Origin: Phytohabitans houttuyneae
GTDB lineage: Bacteria; Actinomycetota; Actinomycetes; Mycobacteriales; Micromonosporaceae
Length of the DNA stretch: 64,000 nt
Direction of reading: 5' to 3'
NCBI RefSeq assembly: GCF_011764425.1
Contig: NZ_BLPF01000001.1
Span: 3,463,001 to 3,527,000 of the forward strand
In this document: piece after piece, positions 18,227 through 27,268 of the stretch
Layout: every line of letters starts with the position of its first letter
Position numbering within the stretch: the first letter of the stretch is position 1
Made by a program: the position numbers and the translations under genes
Notes under the pieces: model-generated
The model's input: only the letters and a program-made list of their open reading frames with translations
What the model was told of the DNA's origin: nothing
The model's database searches: none

Positions 18227-19275
18227 ATGAGTCACATGCGGGCAATCGCCGTCACCCCAGGCACGAAGGACTCATTGCGCCTCATCGAGGACGCGCCGGA
18301 GCCACCCGAGTCGGAGGGACAGGTGCTCGTCGAGGCCCTCGCGGTGGGGGTGTGCGGCACCGACCGGGAGATCATCGCCGCGGACTACGGTGACGCGCCG
18401 CCCGGCGAGGACCTGCTGATCCTCGGCCACGAGTCGCTGGGCCGGGTGATGGAGGATCCGACCGGCACGTTCCAGCGGGGAGACCTGGTCGCCGGCATCG
18501 TGCGCCACCCCGACCCGGTGCCCTGCCTCAACTGCGCGGTCGGCGAGTGGGACATGTGCCGCAACGGGGAGTACACCGAGTGCGGGATCAAGGAGCGGCA
18601 CGGCTTTGCCCGCGAGCGGTGGCGGGTGGAGCCGGACTTCGCGGTGCGGCTCGACCCGGCGCTCGCCGAGGTGGGCATGCTCCTCGAGCCGACGAGCGTC
18701 GTGACCAAGGCGTGGGAGCACATCGAGGCGGTGGGCCGCCGCGCGCACTGGGATCCGCAGACCGTGCTCGTCACCGGCGCCGGGCCGATCGGCCTGCTCG
18801 CCGCCCTGCTGGCTACGCAGCGCGGGCTGACCACGCACATCCTCGACCGGACCGACGCAGGGCCGAAGCCGGAACTCGCCTCGCGGCTCGGTGCGACGTA
18901 CCACACCGGGCAGGTCAAGGACCTCGACTTCGAGCCGGACATCGTCGTGGAGTGCACCGGGGCGCCGCCGGTGGTGGTCCAGGTGATCGACAAGGTCGGC
19001 CGGGACGGCGTGGTGTGCCTGACCGGCGTGTCGTCGGCCGGCGAGCGGGTGGGCGTCGACGCCGGCGCGCTCAACCGCGCGGTCGTGCTGGAAAACAACG
19101 TGGTCTTCGGCTCGGTCAACGCCAACCGCCGGCACTGGAGCGCGGCCGCCGGCGCGCTGGACAAGGCCGACCGCGCGTGGCTGGGCGACCTGATCACGCG
19201 CCGCGTCCCGGTGGACGGCTACGCCGAGGCGTACGCCCCCGGGACGGGGACATCAAGGTCGTCCTAGGGTTTTAG
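18227..19275 (+). CDS. Glucose-1-dehydrogenase-like zinc dehydrogenase, frameshift at the 3' end
   Basis: Medium-chain dehydrogenase of 349 residues after correction, resembling NAD(P)-dependent glucose 1-dehydrogenases. The catalytic zinc ligands lie in GVCGTDREI (Cys) and LGHESLG (His, Glu). The structural zinc loop is shortened (PCLNCAVGEWDMC). The nucleotide-binding fold carries VTGAGPIGLLAALLA. Close to the stop, at 19246-19250 in GGGACGGGGAC, the frame ends in TSRSS; one added G gives DIKVVLGF and a stop at 19275, which is how this family ends. ATG codons at 18227 and 18236 are both possible starts. The gene is divergent from the MarR-GNAT regulator and convergent with the next dehydrogenase. 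Confidence 0.88.
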
Positions 19276-20250
19276 AACGATCTTGCCGACCACCGCGCGG
19301 TCGTCGAGCATCCGCAGCGCCTCGGGCGCCTCGGCCAGCGGCAGGCGGGCCGCCACCTGCGGCTGAAGCTCGCCCTTGCGCAGCAGGTCGATGACGGTGG
19401 CGAGGTCCTCGTCGAAGTGGTTCTTGTGGTTGATCGAGTAGAACCGGCCCCGCCGGCCGTTGGGCAGCAGTGACCACCAGATCAGCCGGCCCATCGCGCT
19501 CACGAACGGCATCATCCGCCAGCCCTTGTCATCGAGGGTGGCCGCGCTGCCATACACGATCAGGATGCCGCCACGGCCGAGCGCGGCCCACGACCGCTTG
19601 AGGCCAGGGCCGGCGGCGTGGTCGAAGACCGCTGCCACCCCGCCCGGCGCGTGCTGGCGCACCCGCTCGACAAGCAGCGGGTCGCGGTAGTCCAGCGGGA
19701 TCGCGCCCATCTCGCGCACCTTGTCGTGCTTGCCCGGCGAGGCCGTGCCGATCACCCGCGCGCCCGCCCGCAGAGCCAGCCGCACCAGCAGCGTGCCGAC
19801 GCCGCCGGCCGCGCCGTGCACCAGCACCGTCTGGCCCTCGGCCACCTTCGCCACGCGATGGATCATCTGGTACGCCGTGACGCCATTGGTGATCAGCGCG
19901 ACCACCTCGGCGGCGTCCAGGTCCTCGGGAACCGGCACCAGGTGCGCGGCGGGCAGCACCACTCGCTCGGACCACGCGCCGGTGCGGGTCATGGCGGCGA
20001 CCCGGCCGTCGAGCGTGACGCCCGGCCCGGCCGCCTCCACCTCGCCGACCAGGTCGTAGCCGGGGACGAACGGAAACTTCGGCTGCGCGTAGTAGCGCCC
20101 GCGCAGCATCTGCACCTCGGCGAACGCGACACCGGTCGCCTCGACCTTGAGCCGCACCTGGCCCGGGCCGGGCTCGGGCAGGTCGCGCTCTGCGATCTCC
20201 AGCACCTCGGGACCGCCGGCGTGCGGCATGACCACCTGCGTCGTCTTCAT
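19264..20250 (-). CDS. Quinone-oxidoreductase-like MDR protein
   Basis: Zinc-free medium-chain dehydrogenase/reductase of 328 residues. It has the GroES-like N-domain (PGPGQVRLKVEATGVAFAEV, FVPGYDLVGEVEAAG) and a Rossmann domain with VLVHGAAGGVGTLLVRLA. The zinc cysteines are absent, so it belongs with the NADPH:quinone reductase group. The gene is divergent from a TetR regulator across 73 bp containing a clear palindrome, which suggests it is that regulator's target. An AGGATC ribosome-binding-like site precedes the ATG. Confidence 0.92.
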   Translation of the reverse strand: MKTTQVVMPHAGGPEVLEIAERDLPEPGPGQVRLKVEATGVAFAEVQMLRGRYYAQPKFPFVPGYDLVGEVEAAGPGVTLDGRVAAMTRTGAWSERVVLPAAHLVPVPEDLDAAEVVALITNGVTAYQMIHRVAKVAEGQTVLVHGAAGGVGTLLVRLALRAGARVIGTASPGKHDKVREMGAIPLDYRDPLLVERVRQHAPGGVAAVFDHAAGPGLKRSWAALGRGGILIVYGSAATLDDKGWRMMPFVSAMGRLIWWSLLPNGRRGRFYSINHKNHFDEDLATVIDLLRKGELQPQVAARLPLAEAPEALRMLDDRAVVGKIVLKP

Positions 20251-20271
20251 GGTTAGATCCTGTCTCTTTGA

Positions 20272-20316
20272 TTAGAAGCTCTTGGTTTAGTTAGAAGCTC
20301 TAACTCAGGTTAGACT
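20272..20316. promoter_or_regulatory. TetR operator repeats and -10 box
   Basis: TTAGAAGCTCT occurs at 20272-20282 and again at 20291-20301. The second copy is part of the palindrome GTTAGAAGCTCTAAC (20290-20304, 6-3-6). TAGACT at 20311-20316 is 7 nt before the TetR ATG, so the palindrome would cover the -35 region, fitting autorepression plus control of the divergent MDR gene. Confidence 0.6.
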
Positions 20317-20323
20317 CTCCCAC

Positions 20324-21004
20324 ATGGAAACCGCAAGCCGCCGGGAGAGACTTCGGGCACAGACCCGCGAGGAGGCCAAGGCGGCGGCACTACGGCAGAT
20401 CGCCGCGGCCGGGCCGCAGTCGCTGTCGCTCAACGCGATCGGCAAGGAGCTCGGGATGAGCGGGCCGGCCCTCTACCGGTACTTCGCCGGGCGGGACGAG
20501 CTGCTCACCGAGCTGATCAGCGACGGGTACCACGACCTGGCGGACGCGGTGGAGGCGGCGGGCGAGGCGGCGGCGGACGCGGAGCCGGCTGACCGGATCC
20601 GGGTGCTCACCCGGGCGTACCGGGAGTGGGCGCTGGCCCAGCCACACCGCTACCTGCTGCTGTTCGGCACGCCGGTGCCCGGCTACGCGGCTCCGGCGCA
20701 CACGATCCAGGCGGCGAGCCGCACGCTGAGCGCGTTTCTCGAACCGATCACGGCGCTCCGCCCGGCCTCGCGCGCGCCGGAGCTGGAGGAGCAGTTCGCG
20801 GCGGGCCTCGCCGACCGCGACCCGGACCACCGCTGGTCGGGCGCGGCGCTGCGGCTCGGCGTGACCGGCTGGACCCGCATGCACGGCGTGGTCAGCCTGG
20901 AGGTGGAGGGGCACTTCGCGCCGATGGGGTTCGACCCCGGCCTCCTGTTCGAGGCCGAGGTCGAGTCGTTGATCGCGGAAGCTAGCGGGTCAGAGGCCGG
21001 GTAG
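20324..21004 (+). CDS. TetR/AcrR-family transcriptional regulator
   Basis: DNA-binding repressor of 226 residues. The helix-turn-helix is LSLNAIGKELGMSGPALYRYFAGRDEL, about residues 35-62. The C-terminal part resembles the TetR_C (WHG-type) ligand domain, with REWALAQPHRYLLLFGTPVPGY near residues 103-124. The ligand is unknown, but the divergent quinone-oxidoreductase-like gene is the likely target. The start is leaderless by pattern (TAGACT 7 nt upstream). It is convergent with, and slightly overlaps, the DUF2252 gene. Confidence 0.92.
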   Translation: METASRRERLRAQTREEAKAAALRQIAAAGPQSLSLNAIGKELGMSGPALYRYFAGRDELLTELISDGYHDLADAVEAAGEAAADAEPADRIRVLTRAYREWALAQPHRYLLLFGTPVPGYAAPAHTIQAASRTLSAFLEPITALRPASRAPELEEQFAAGLADRDPDHRWSGAALRLGVTGWTRMHGVVSLEVEGHFAPMGFDPGLLFEAEVESLIAEASGSEAG

Positions 21005-22299
21005 CTTTCCGTTGCGGAAGAGGTCCACGAAGATCTGGTGGTCCTCGCGGGCGCGGATGCCGTACTCGTGGGCGAAGTCCACCAGGTGCGCGGCGAAGCC
21101 CTCCGGGTCCCGGTCGACCGCCGCCACGATCGCCTCCTCGGTGGAGAAGTCGACGAGGTCGTGGCTGGACTCGTCGTCGGCGACCGAGTGCATGCGGGCC
21201 ACCGCGCGCCCGAGGTCGGTGACCACGCCGGCGAGCTCGTCCGGCTCGTTCACGTCGGCCCAGTCGAGGTCCGCCGCGTAGGGCGACACCTCCGCGACAA
21301 GCTGGCCCACTCCCTGCAGCTCGGTGAAGCCCAGCCACGGGTCGGCGTGCGCCTGGAGTGCCCGCTGCGACTCGGCCGTGCGGTGCCCCTGGTGCGTGAA
21401 GTAGCCCCGCACCCGTCCGTCGGTGATGTGGCGGGCGACGGCGGGCACCTGGGCCTGCTTCATGTAGATGACGACGTCGTTTTCCAGCGCCTGGGTGTGC
21501 CCCTCCAGCAGCAGGTTGTACGACGGCAGCCCGGCCGAGCCGATGCCCACGCCTTTGCGCAGCACCACGTCCTTGATGTGCGTGGCGACCGGCCGCAGCG
21601 CGGCGGTGGCCTCGGGCAGCGTGGTGAGGTACTGCTCGAACGCGGCCACCACGGTCGCCCGCATCTGCGCGTCGATCTCGTACACGCCGTCGCCCAGCGA
21701 GAAGCGCCGCTCGTAGTTGTCGATCGTCGTCTGCTCCTTGAGCAGGTCGACCCGCGTGTTGAGCCGCGCCTGCTGGAGCACGGTGCGCAGGACGCCGTCC
21801 GCGTTCTCCAGCGTGATCGAGCCGATCGCGTCGTCACCGCCGGCGGCGATGGCCCGCAGCTCGGTCAGGTACGCGCCGGCGAACCGCGTCACCAGGTCGC
21901 TGATCACGCCGTCGGAGAGCGCCTTGGCGTACCCGATGAGCGCCACGCTGGCCGAGAAGCGCTTGAGGTCCCACGAGAACGGCCCGACGTACGCCTCGTC
22001 GAAGTCGTTGACGTTGAAGACGAGCTGCCCGGACGAGTTCATGTACGTGCCGAAGTTTTCCGCGTGCAGGTCACCGTGTATCCACACCCGGCTCGTCCAC
22101 TCGTCCAGGAACCTCTGATCGGCGAAGTCGCCGGTCATGTCCGCGTAGAAGAGGGCGGCGCTCCCCGGTAGAACGCGAACGGCGAGGCGGCCATCTTCCG
22201 GAACTTGCGCCGGAACGCCGCCGGGTCCAAGGCCATGAGCTCGCCGAACTCTGCCAGCAGCACGTCGACAATCTTGGCCGGACGCTGATCATTGCTCAT
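20990..22299 (-). CDS. DUF2252 family protein, one frameshift near the 5' end
   Basis: Kinase-like-fold protein of the DUF2252 family with no established reaction. Visible hallmarks are WIHGDLHAENFGTY and VFNVNDFDEAYVGPFSWDLK, which resemble the catalytic loop and DFD metal site of aminoglycoside-phosphotransferase-like folds. From the ATG at 22299 (MSNDQRPAKIVDVLLAEFGE) the frame reads to FAFYRG and breaks at 22163-22166, a run of four C on the plus strand. One added base continues SAALFYADMTGDFADQ and gives 436 residues. Without it the ORF would begin at 22138 and lose about 50 conserved residues. TAGCCT lies 8 nt before the ATG, the leaderless pattern. Confidence 0.87.
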
Positions 22300-22383
22300 A
22301 AGTCCGCAGGCTAGACCCGCTCCGCCAGGGTTTTGTCAGCCACGCGACTTCATCGCGTCACCGATCGGTGCAGGGTGCTCACC

Positions 22384-22969
22384 ATGCCGGTCCATGTCTT
22401 CGTCGGCTACGCCGGCCCCGACCGCCCGTGGGCCGAGTGGGTGGCGTCGGGCGTGGTTCGAACGGTCCCGCTACACGACGGACGAGTGGGCGTCCGCCGT
22501 GGCGACGCGGCAGCCGCTCGTACCGCTGCGGATCGAGGAGGTCGAGCCGCCACCGATCCTCGCGCCGCTCGCGTACGTGGACCTGTTCGGCGTGGACGAA
22601 ACCCAAGCCCGCGAACGGCTGCGCCGGGCGCTGGAAGGTCCGCGCCGGTCCCTTCCCGGCGGGCGCCGTCCCCCGCCTTCCGGGCTCCCGCCCGGGCGTC
22701 TGGAACGTGCCGCCCAGGCTGCGCGCGTTCACCGGCCGCACCGCGCACCTGGCCGGGCTGCGGGAGAGGGCTGTCGGCGGGTGAGCGGGCGGTGGTGCAG
22801 GCCCTGCACGGGCTGGGCGGCCTGGGCAAGACCCAGCTGGTACCCGGACGCCTTGGCCCTGGACGAGGAGTCGCTGCGCGGCTGCCGGCGCACGTTCGGC
22901 GCGGACCGCCCCTACACGCTGGCGTGCGCGGCGAACCTCGCGCTCACCCGGCGCGTACTGGGCGGGTAA
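22384..22969 (+). pseudogene. Relic of a TIR / NB-ARC / TPR protein
   Basis: Scattered pieces of one large gene remain in three frames. MPVHVFVGYAGPDRPWAEWV is the start of a TIR domain, and FERSRYTTDEWASAVATRQP a TIR C-terminal part with the middle missing. Next comes a linker WNVPPRLRAFTGRTAHLAGL, then ALHGLGGLGKTQL, the P-loop that opens an NB-ARC ATPase, and finally the last TPR-like segment, ESLRGCRRTFGADRPYTLAC, with a natural stop. Intact relatives run to several kilobases; this one is under 600 bp, so most of the ATPase and TPR array is deleted. Such proteins act in NLR-like defence or signalling. No partner genes are adjacent. Confidence 0.8.
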
Positions 22970-22973
22970 CCCC

Positions 22974-24218
22974 CTACATCCGCAGGTGGGCGTCGCCCGT
23001 CACGACGTACTTGGTGGAGGTCAGCTCGGGAAGGCCCATCGGGCCGCGGGCGTGCAGCTTCTGGGTCGAGATGCCGATCTCGGCGCCGAAGCCGAACTCG
23101 CCGCCGTCCGTGAAGCGGGTCGAGGCGTTGACCATCACCGCGGCCGCGTCGACGTGGGCCACGAACTCGCGGGAGGCGGCCACCGACTCGGTGACGATGG
23201 CTTCGGTGTGCTGGGTGCCGTACCGGCGGATGTGCCGCACCGCGTCCTGGAGTGAGTCGACGACGGCGGCCGAGATGTCCGCGGAGAGGTATTCGGCGGC
23301 GAAGTCCTCGTCGGTGGCGGGCACGACGGCGGACGAGTAGGCCGCCACGCGGGGGTCGCCGTGCACGGTGACGCCCGCCTCGGCGAACGCGTCGAGCATG
23401 CGCGGCAGGAACGCGTCCGCCACGCCGGCGTGCACCAGGAGCGACTCGGCGGTGTTGCATGTGGACAGTCGTTGGGTCTTGCTGTTCATCACGACGGCGA
23501 GTGCCTTGTCGAGGTCGGCGGCCGCGTCCACGTACACGTGGCAGTTGCCCACGCCGGTCTCGATGACCGGCACCGTCGACTCCTCGACCACCGCCTTGAT
23601 CAAGGAGGCGCCGCCGCGGGGGATGAGGACGTCGACAAGGCCCCGCGCGCGCATCAGCTCCTTGACCGAGTCGCGGGTGGTGGCGTCGAGCAGCTGCACG
23701 GCGTCGGCGGGCAGGCCCGCGGCCTCGACCGCGTCGCGCAGGACGGCGGTCAGCGCGGTGTTGGAGTGGACCGCGGAGGACGAGCCGCGCAGGAGGGCGG
23801 CGTTGCCGGACTTGAGGCAGATGCCGGCCGCGTCGACGGTGACGTTGGGGCGGCCCTCGTAGACGATGCCGACCACGCCGAACGGCACGCGGATCTGCCG
23901 CAGCTCCAGGCCGTTGGGCAGGGTCGAGCCGCGCACGACCTCGCCGACCGGGTCGGGCAGGGCGGCCATCTGCCGCAGCGCGTCCGCCATCGCGGCCACC
24001 CGGCCCTCGGTGAGGGAAAGACGATCTATCATGGCCGCGGTCAGGCCACCTTCGCGGGCCGCATCCACGTCCGCGGCATTTCCGGTCAGAATCTCCGGGG
24101 TACGGGCCATCAGCGCCTCAGCCATTGACAGCAGCGCCGCGTCCTTGGTGGCCCGTGTGGCGGTGCCCAGCGCGGTGGCGGCCTCGCGGGCCCGCCGGGC
24201 CTGCTCGTTGACGCTCAT
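22974..24218 (-). CDS. proA: Gamma-glutamyl phosphate reductase
   Basis: Second enzyme of proline biosynthesis, reducing gamma-glutamyl phosphate to glutamate semialdehyde with NADPH. The 414-residue product is normal length. The ALDH-fold features include [20 protein letters not shown], the [16 protein letters not shown] segment and the catalytic Cys in [18 protein letters not shown]. It ends in [16 protein letters not shown]. The ATG at 24218 has AAGGAG about 8 nt upstream; a longer in-frame extension reaches into proB and is rejected for that reason. It follows proB by 13 bp, so the two are one operon. Confidence 0.97.
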   Translation of the reverse strand: MSVNEQARRAREAATALGTATRATKDAALLSMAEALMARTPEILTGNAADVDAAREGGLTAAMIDRLSLTEGRVAAMADALRQMAALPDPVGEVVRGSTLPNGLELRQIRVPFGVVGIVYEGRPNVTVDAAGICLKSGNAALLRGSSSAVHSNTALTAVLRDAVEAAGLPADAVQLLDATTRDSVKELMRARGLVDVLIPRGGASLIKAVVEESTVPVIETGVGNCHVYVDAAADLDKALAVVMNSKTQRLSTCNTAESLLVHAGVADAFLPRMLDAFAEAGVTVHGDPRVAAYSSAVVPATDEDFAAEYLSADISAAVVDSLQDAVRHIRRYGTQHTEAIVTESVAASREFVAHVDAAAVMVNASTRFTDGGEFGFGAEIGISTQKLHARGPMGLPELTSTKYVVTGDAHLRM

Positions 24219-24231
24219 CAGACTTCTCCTT

Positions 24232-25356
24232 CTAGAGCAGGACCAGGTCGTCGCGGTGGACAACTTCACGTTCGTACCCCGGGCCGAGCGCCGCAGCGAG
24301 CTCCACAGTGGAGCGACCGAGCAGCGACGGCAGCTCGACCGCGTCGTAGTTGACAAGGCCGCGAGCCACCGGGGCGCCGGAGGAGTCGACGAGGTCGACC
24401 GGGTCGCCCGCGGTGAAGGCGCCGTCCACAGCGGTGATGCCGGCCGGCAGCAGTGACTTGCGCCGCGCCACGACCGCCTGCACCGCTCCCGGGTCCAGGT
24501 GCAGCCGCCCGCGCGGGGAGGTGGCGTGTGCCAGCCAGAAGAGGCGGGCGGTGGGCCGCTGGCGTACCGGATGGAAGAGAGTGCCCACCTCCTCGCCGGC
24601 CAGCGCCGCGGGGGCGAGTGGCGCGGCGGTCAGCACCACCGGGATGCCGAACCCGGTGGCGATGCGCGCGGCCTCGACCTTGGTGACCATGCCGCCGGTG
24701 CCGACGCCCGCCTTGCCGGCCCGGCCGAGCGTGATGCCCGCCAGGTCGGCCTCGCCGCGCACATCAGTGATCTTGCGGGTGTCCGGCCGCGCCGGGTCGC
24801 CCGTGTAGAGCGCGTCGACGTCGGACAGGAGCACAAGCAGGTCGGCGTGTACCAGCGCGGCGACGAGCGCGGCCAGCCGGTCGTTGTCGCCGAAGCGGAT
24901 CTCCTCGGTGGCGACGGTGTCGTTTTCGTTGACGATCGGGACGGCCCGCATGTCGAGGAGCTTGCGCAGCGTGCGGTACGCGTTGCGGTAGTGCGCGCGC
25001 CGGGTCACGTCGTCGACGGTCAGCAGGACCTGGCCGACGATGAGGCCGTGGCGGTCGAAGCTGGCGGCGTACCGCCCGATGAGCAGCCCCTGCCCCACGC
25101 TGGCCGCCGCCTGCTGGGTGGCCAGGTCGCGCGGTCGGCGCGGGATGGCGAGCGGGGAGAGGCCGGCGGCGATCGCGCCCGAGGAGACGAGCACGACCTC
25201 GCGGCCGTCGGCGCAGAGCCCGGCGAGCACGTCGGCGAGGGCGTCGACGCGCGCGGTGTCCAGGCCTCCGGTGGCCGTGGTCAGCGACGACGAGCCGATC
25301 TTGACGACGACCCGCCGCGCTGAGGTGACTGCTTCGCGCACCCAACCATTCTGCAT
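24232..25356 (-). CDS. proB: Glutamate 5-kinase with PUA domain
   Basis: First, normally feedback-inhibited enzyme of proline biosynthesis, phosphorylating glutamate. The product is 374 residues: an amino-acid-kinase domain ([11 protein letters not shown] near residue 16, [11 protein letters not shown] near 54, [20 protein letters not shown] around 140, [17 protein letters not shown] around 210) and a C-terminal PUA domain from about residue 280. The ATG at 25356 is 13 bp from the divergent alkyltransferase-like gene. It leads the proB-proA operon. Confidence 0.97.
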   Translation of the reverse strand: MQNGWVREAVTSARRVVVKIGSSSLTTATGGLDTARVDALADVLAGLCADGREVVLVSSGAIAAGLSPLAIPRRPRDLATQQAAASVGQGLLIGRYAASFDRHGLIVGQVLLTVDDVTRRAHYRNAYRTLRKLLDMRAVPIVNENDTVATEEIRFGDNDRLAALVAALVHADLLVLLSDVDALYTGDPARPDTRKITDVRGEADLAGITLGRAGKAGVGTGGMVTKVEAARIATGFGIPVVLTAAPLAPAALAGEEVGTLFHPVRQRPTARLFWLAHATSPRGRLHLDPGAVQAVVARRKSLLPAGITAVDGAFTAGDPVDLVDSSGAPVARGLVNYDAVELPSLLGRSTVELAAALGPGYEREVVHRDDLVLL

Positions 25357-25369
25357 AGGCTGTGTTTCC

Positions 25370-25684
25370 GTGAGCCCGGAGGAGTACGTCGAGCAGGTTC
25401 TCGCGCTCGTCGAGCGGATACCACCGGGGCGTGTGATGTCGTACGGGGCGATCGCCGACTACCTGGCCGACCGCTCCGGCCGCTCCTCCGCCCGGCTGGT
25501 GGGGTCGATCATGGCGCGGTACGGCGGCCCGGTCCCCTGGCACCGCGTCGTCAACAACGCCGGCCGCGTGGTGCCTGGGCACGAGCTGGAGGCGATGGCC
25601 CGCCTGATCGGCGAGGCCACCCCGATGCGCAACGGCCGTGTCGACATGAAGAAGGCTGCCTGGTCGCCCGACCCCACCGGTTGA
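25370..25684 (+). CDS. Alkyltransferase-like (ATL) DNA-repair protein
   Basis: 104-residue protein built only of the DNA-binding domain of O6-alkylguanine transferases. The active-site motif PCHRV reads PWHRVV, so the methyl-accepting Cys is replaced by Trp, the mark of ATL proteins. These bind O6-alkylguanine and hand the lesion to nucleotide-excision repair instead of removing the alkyl group. Other family features are GRVMSYGAIADYL and the damaged-base-flipping arginine region near SSARLVGS. The GTG at 25370 is supported by TAGGCT (25356-25361) 8 nt upstream and by family length. The stop codon lies inside a palindromic repeat. Confidence 0.9.
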   Translation: MSPEEYVEQVLALVERIPPGRVMSYGAIADYLADRSGRSSARLVGSIMARYGGPVPWHRVVNNAGRVVPGHELEAMARLIGEATPMRNGRVDMKKAAWSPDPTG

Positions 25685-25740
25685 TCAGGGACTTGGTGGG
25701 ACGACACGCCGCGCGCCACGCCCACCAACTCCCTGATCAA
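25681..25740. repeat. 60-bp palindromic repeat, copy 1 (likely two-way terminator)
   Basis: Arms TTGATCAGGGACTTGGTGGG (25681-25700) and CCCACCAACTCCCTGATCAA (25721-25740) pair at 19 of 20 positions. It lies exactly between two convergent genes, ending 14 bp before the gamma-glutamyltransferase stop. A second copy of identical length lies at 32778-32837, also between convergent genes. Confidence 0.85.
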
Positions 25741-25754
25741 CTGCATCAAGGGGG

Positions 25755-27209
25755 CTAGGTGACTGCGCCTACGCCGCCGCGTCTGGGGTCGCCGGCTGCT
25801 CCCGCTACGCCTACCGCGCTGACGCCGCCGAAGTAGTGGTCCATGTTGGGCCAGCGGGTTACCTCGTAGCCGGCTGTCTCCAGCGCTTGCAGCTCGTCTT
25901 CGGGGTAGCCGAGCTCGGCGTGCACGGTGTTGTCCACGACGTGAAAGCGTGGGCGGGCGATTGCGGACGGCATGTCGAGGCCGTCGACCAGCACGCCGAG
26001 GAGGGTGTCGACGAGCGCGGTACGGATGCGCGAGGCACCGGCCGAACCTGCGGCGACCACCAGCTCGCCGCTGTCGTCGACCACCACGAGCGGGCACATC
26101 ATCGACTGGACGCGGCCGCCGGGTGAGAGGCCGGGCGTCATCAGCTCGCCCTCGCCGAGCATCGAGTTGAGGTTGATGCCGAAGCCGGGCAGCCACACGC
26201 CGGCCCCGATGCCGAGCGTGGTGGTGATCACGCAGGCGTCGCCCTCGTGGTCGACCACCGAGATGTTCGTGGTGTCGCCGAGCCGCTGGCGGCCACGGGT
26301 GCGCAGCGCGTCCGCCACGGCGACGGCCCGCGACGGGCGTGACATGGTGGCCAGGTCGGCGGGGAGCGCGGCGAGCGTGTCGATGGTGCCGTTGAGGTCG
26401 TGCCGGGCGTACACGTGGGCGCCGCCGACCAGCGCGTGACCCACCTCGAGCTCCAGCACCCGGTACGCCGCGAGGTCGGCCGGGCCGAGCGCGCCGCCCT
26501 CCGCTCGCACGGTGTCGACCATCAGGCGCCCGAGGCGGCCGGTGTAGAAGGTCGCCGGGCCCTCCTCGGCGAGGATGGTGAGCGCGCGGTCGAGGCCGGG
26601 GTGGTGCAGCAGCTCGCCGCCCTGCAGCAGCTCGCCGGCGGGCGCGTAGATCGCGGCGCCTTCGCCGGGCAGCAGCGCGGGCGCGACCGAGATCAGGGTG
26701 CGGGCCTGCGCGGCGGGCAGTACCACCCCGCTGCTGGCCAGCGTGATCGCCGGCTCGACGACGCGGTGCCAGGGCAGCCGGCCCCAGCGCCGGTGCACCT
26801 CGCCGCAGCCGGCCGGCACGCCGGGCACGCCGACGCTGGCGCCGCCGATGGAGTACGTCTGTGGCACGCGGCCGAAGTACACCTCGATCGGCACCATCGG
26901 CCCCGCGACGATGTCCCCGTCGAGTCCCGGATTGGAGCAGAAGAAGTCCAGACACGTCACGGTCTGTGTCGACGCGTCGTAGTACGTGGCGAAGCCACCC
27001 CCGCCGATCCCGGTCAGGACGCTCTCGCTGGTCGTAGTGGCGAGCACGGCCGCCACCGCGGCGTCGGCCGCCGAGCCGCCCGCGGCGAGAATGCGCAGCC
27101 CCACCTCGGCAGTGGCCGGATGACCTGCGGCTACGCCAGCGGGCACGCGCTTCGCCTCCGTCCGGAGCGGCGCGGCGACCTTCGTCGCCGTCGGGACACC
27201 AATAGTCAC
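25755..27209 (-). CDS. Gamma-glutamyltransferase family protein
   Basis: Ntn-hydrolase that is normally made as a precursor and cut autocatalytically before a threonine. The product is 484 residues with the large-subunit start GHPATAEVGLRILAAGGSAADAAVA and, at about residue 340, the processing/catalytic site GDTTNISVVDHEGDACVIT, where one of the paired threonines would become the nucleophile. Downstream come GFGINLNSMLGEGEL and AGSAGASRIRTALVD. No clear signal peptide is visible, so a cytoplasmic gamma-glutamyl hydrolase is possible. The GTG at 27209 is chosen because TACGCT (27217-27222, minus strand) is 7 nt upstream; a longer N-terminal extension adds only Arg-rich residues. Confidence 0.9.
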   Translation of the reverse strand: MTIGVPTATKVAAPLRTEAKRVPAGVAAGHPATAEVGLRILAAGGSAADAAVAAVLATTTSESVLTGIGGGGFATYYDASTQTVTCLDFFCSNPGLDGDIVAGPMVPIEVYFGRVPQTYSIGGASVGVPGVPAGCGEVHRRWGRLPWHRVVEPAITLASSGVVLPAAQARTLISVAPALLPGEGAAIYAPAGELLQGGELLHHPGLDRALTILAEEGPATFYTGRLGRLMVDTVRAEGGALGPADLAAYRVLELEVGHALVGGAHVYARHDLNGTIDTLAALPADLATMSRPSRAVAVADALRTRGRQRLGDTTNISVVDHEGDACVITTTLGIGAGVWLPGFGINLNSMLGEGELMTPGLSPGGRVQSMMCPLVVVDDSGELVVAAGSAGASRIRTALVDTLLGVLVDGLDMPSAIARPRFHVVDNTVHAELGYPEDELQALETAGYEVTRWPNMDHYFGGVSAVGVAGAAGDPRRGGVGAVT

Positions 27210-27254
27210 GCGCCGCAGCGTAGAACCAACTTCCGCTGCGCGCCGGCAGATGAC

Positions 27255-27260
27255 TAACAT
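27255..27260 (+). promoter_or_regulatory. -10 box of a leaderless symporter gene
   Basis: TAACAT lies 8 nt before the ATG at 27269, and no ribosome binding site is visible. Confidence 0.45.
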
Positions 27261-27268
27261 CCGCGACC

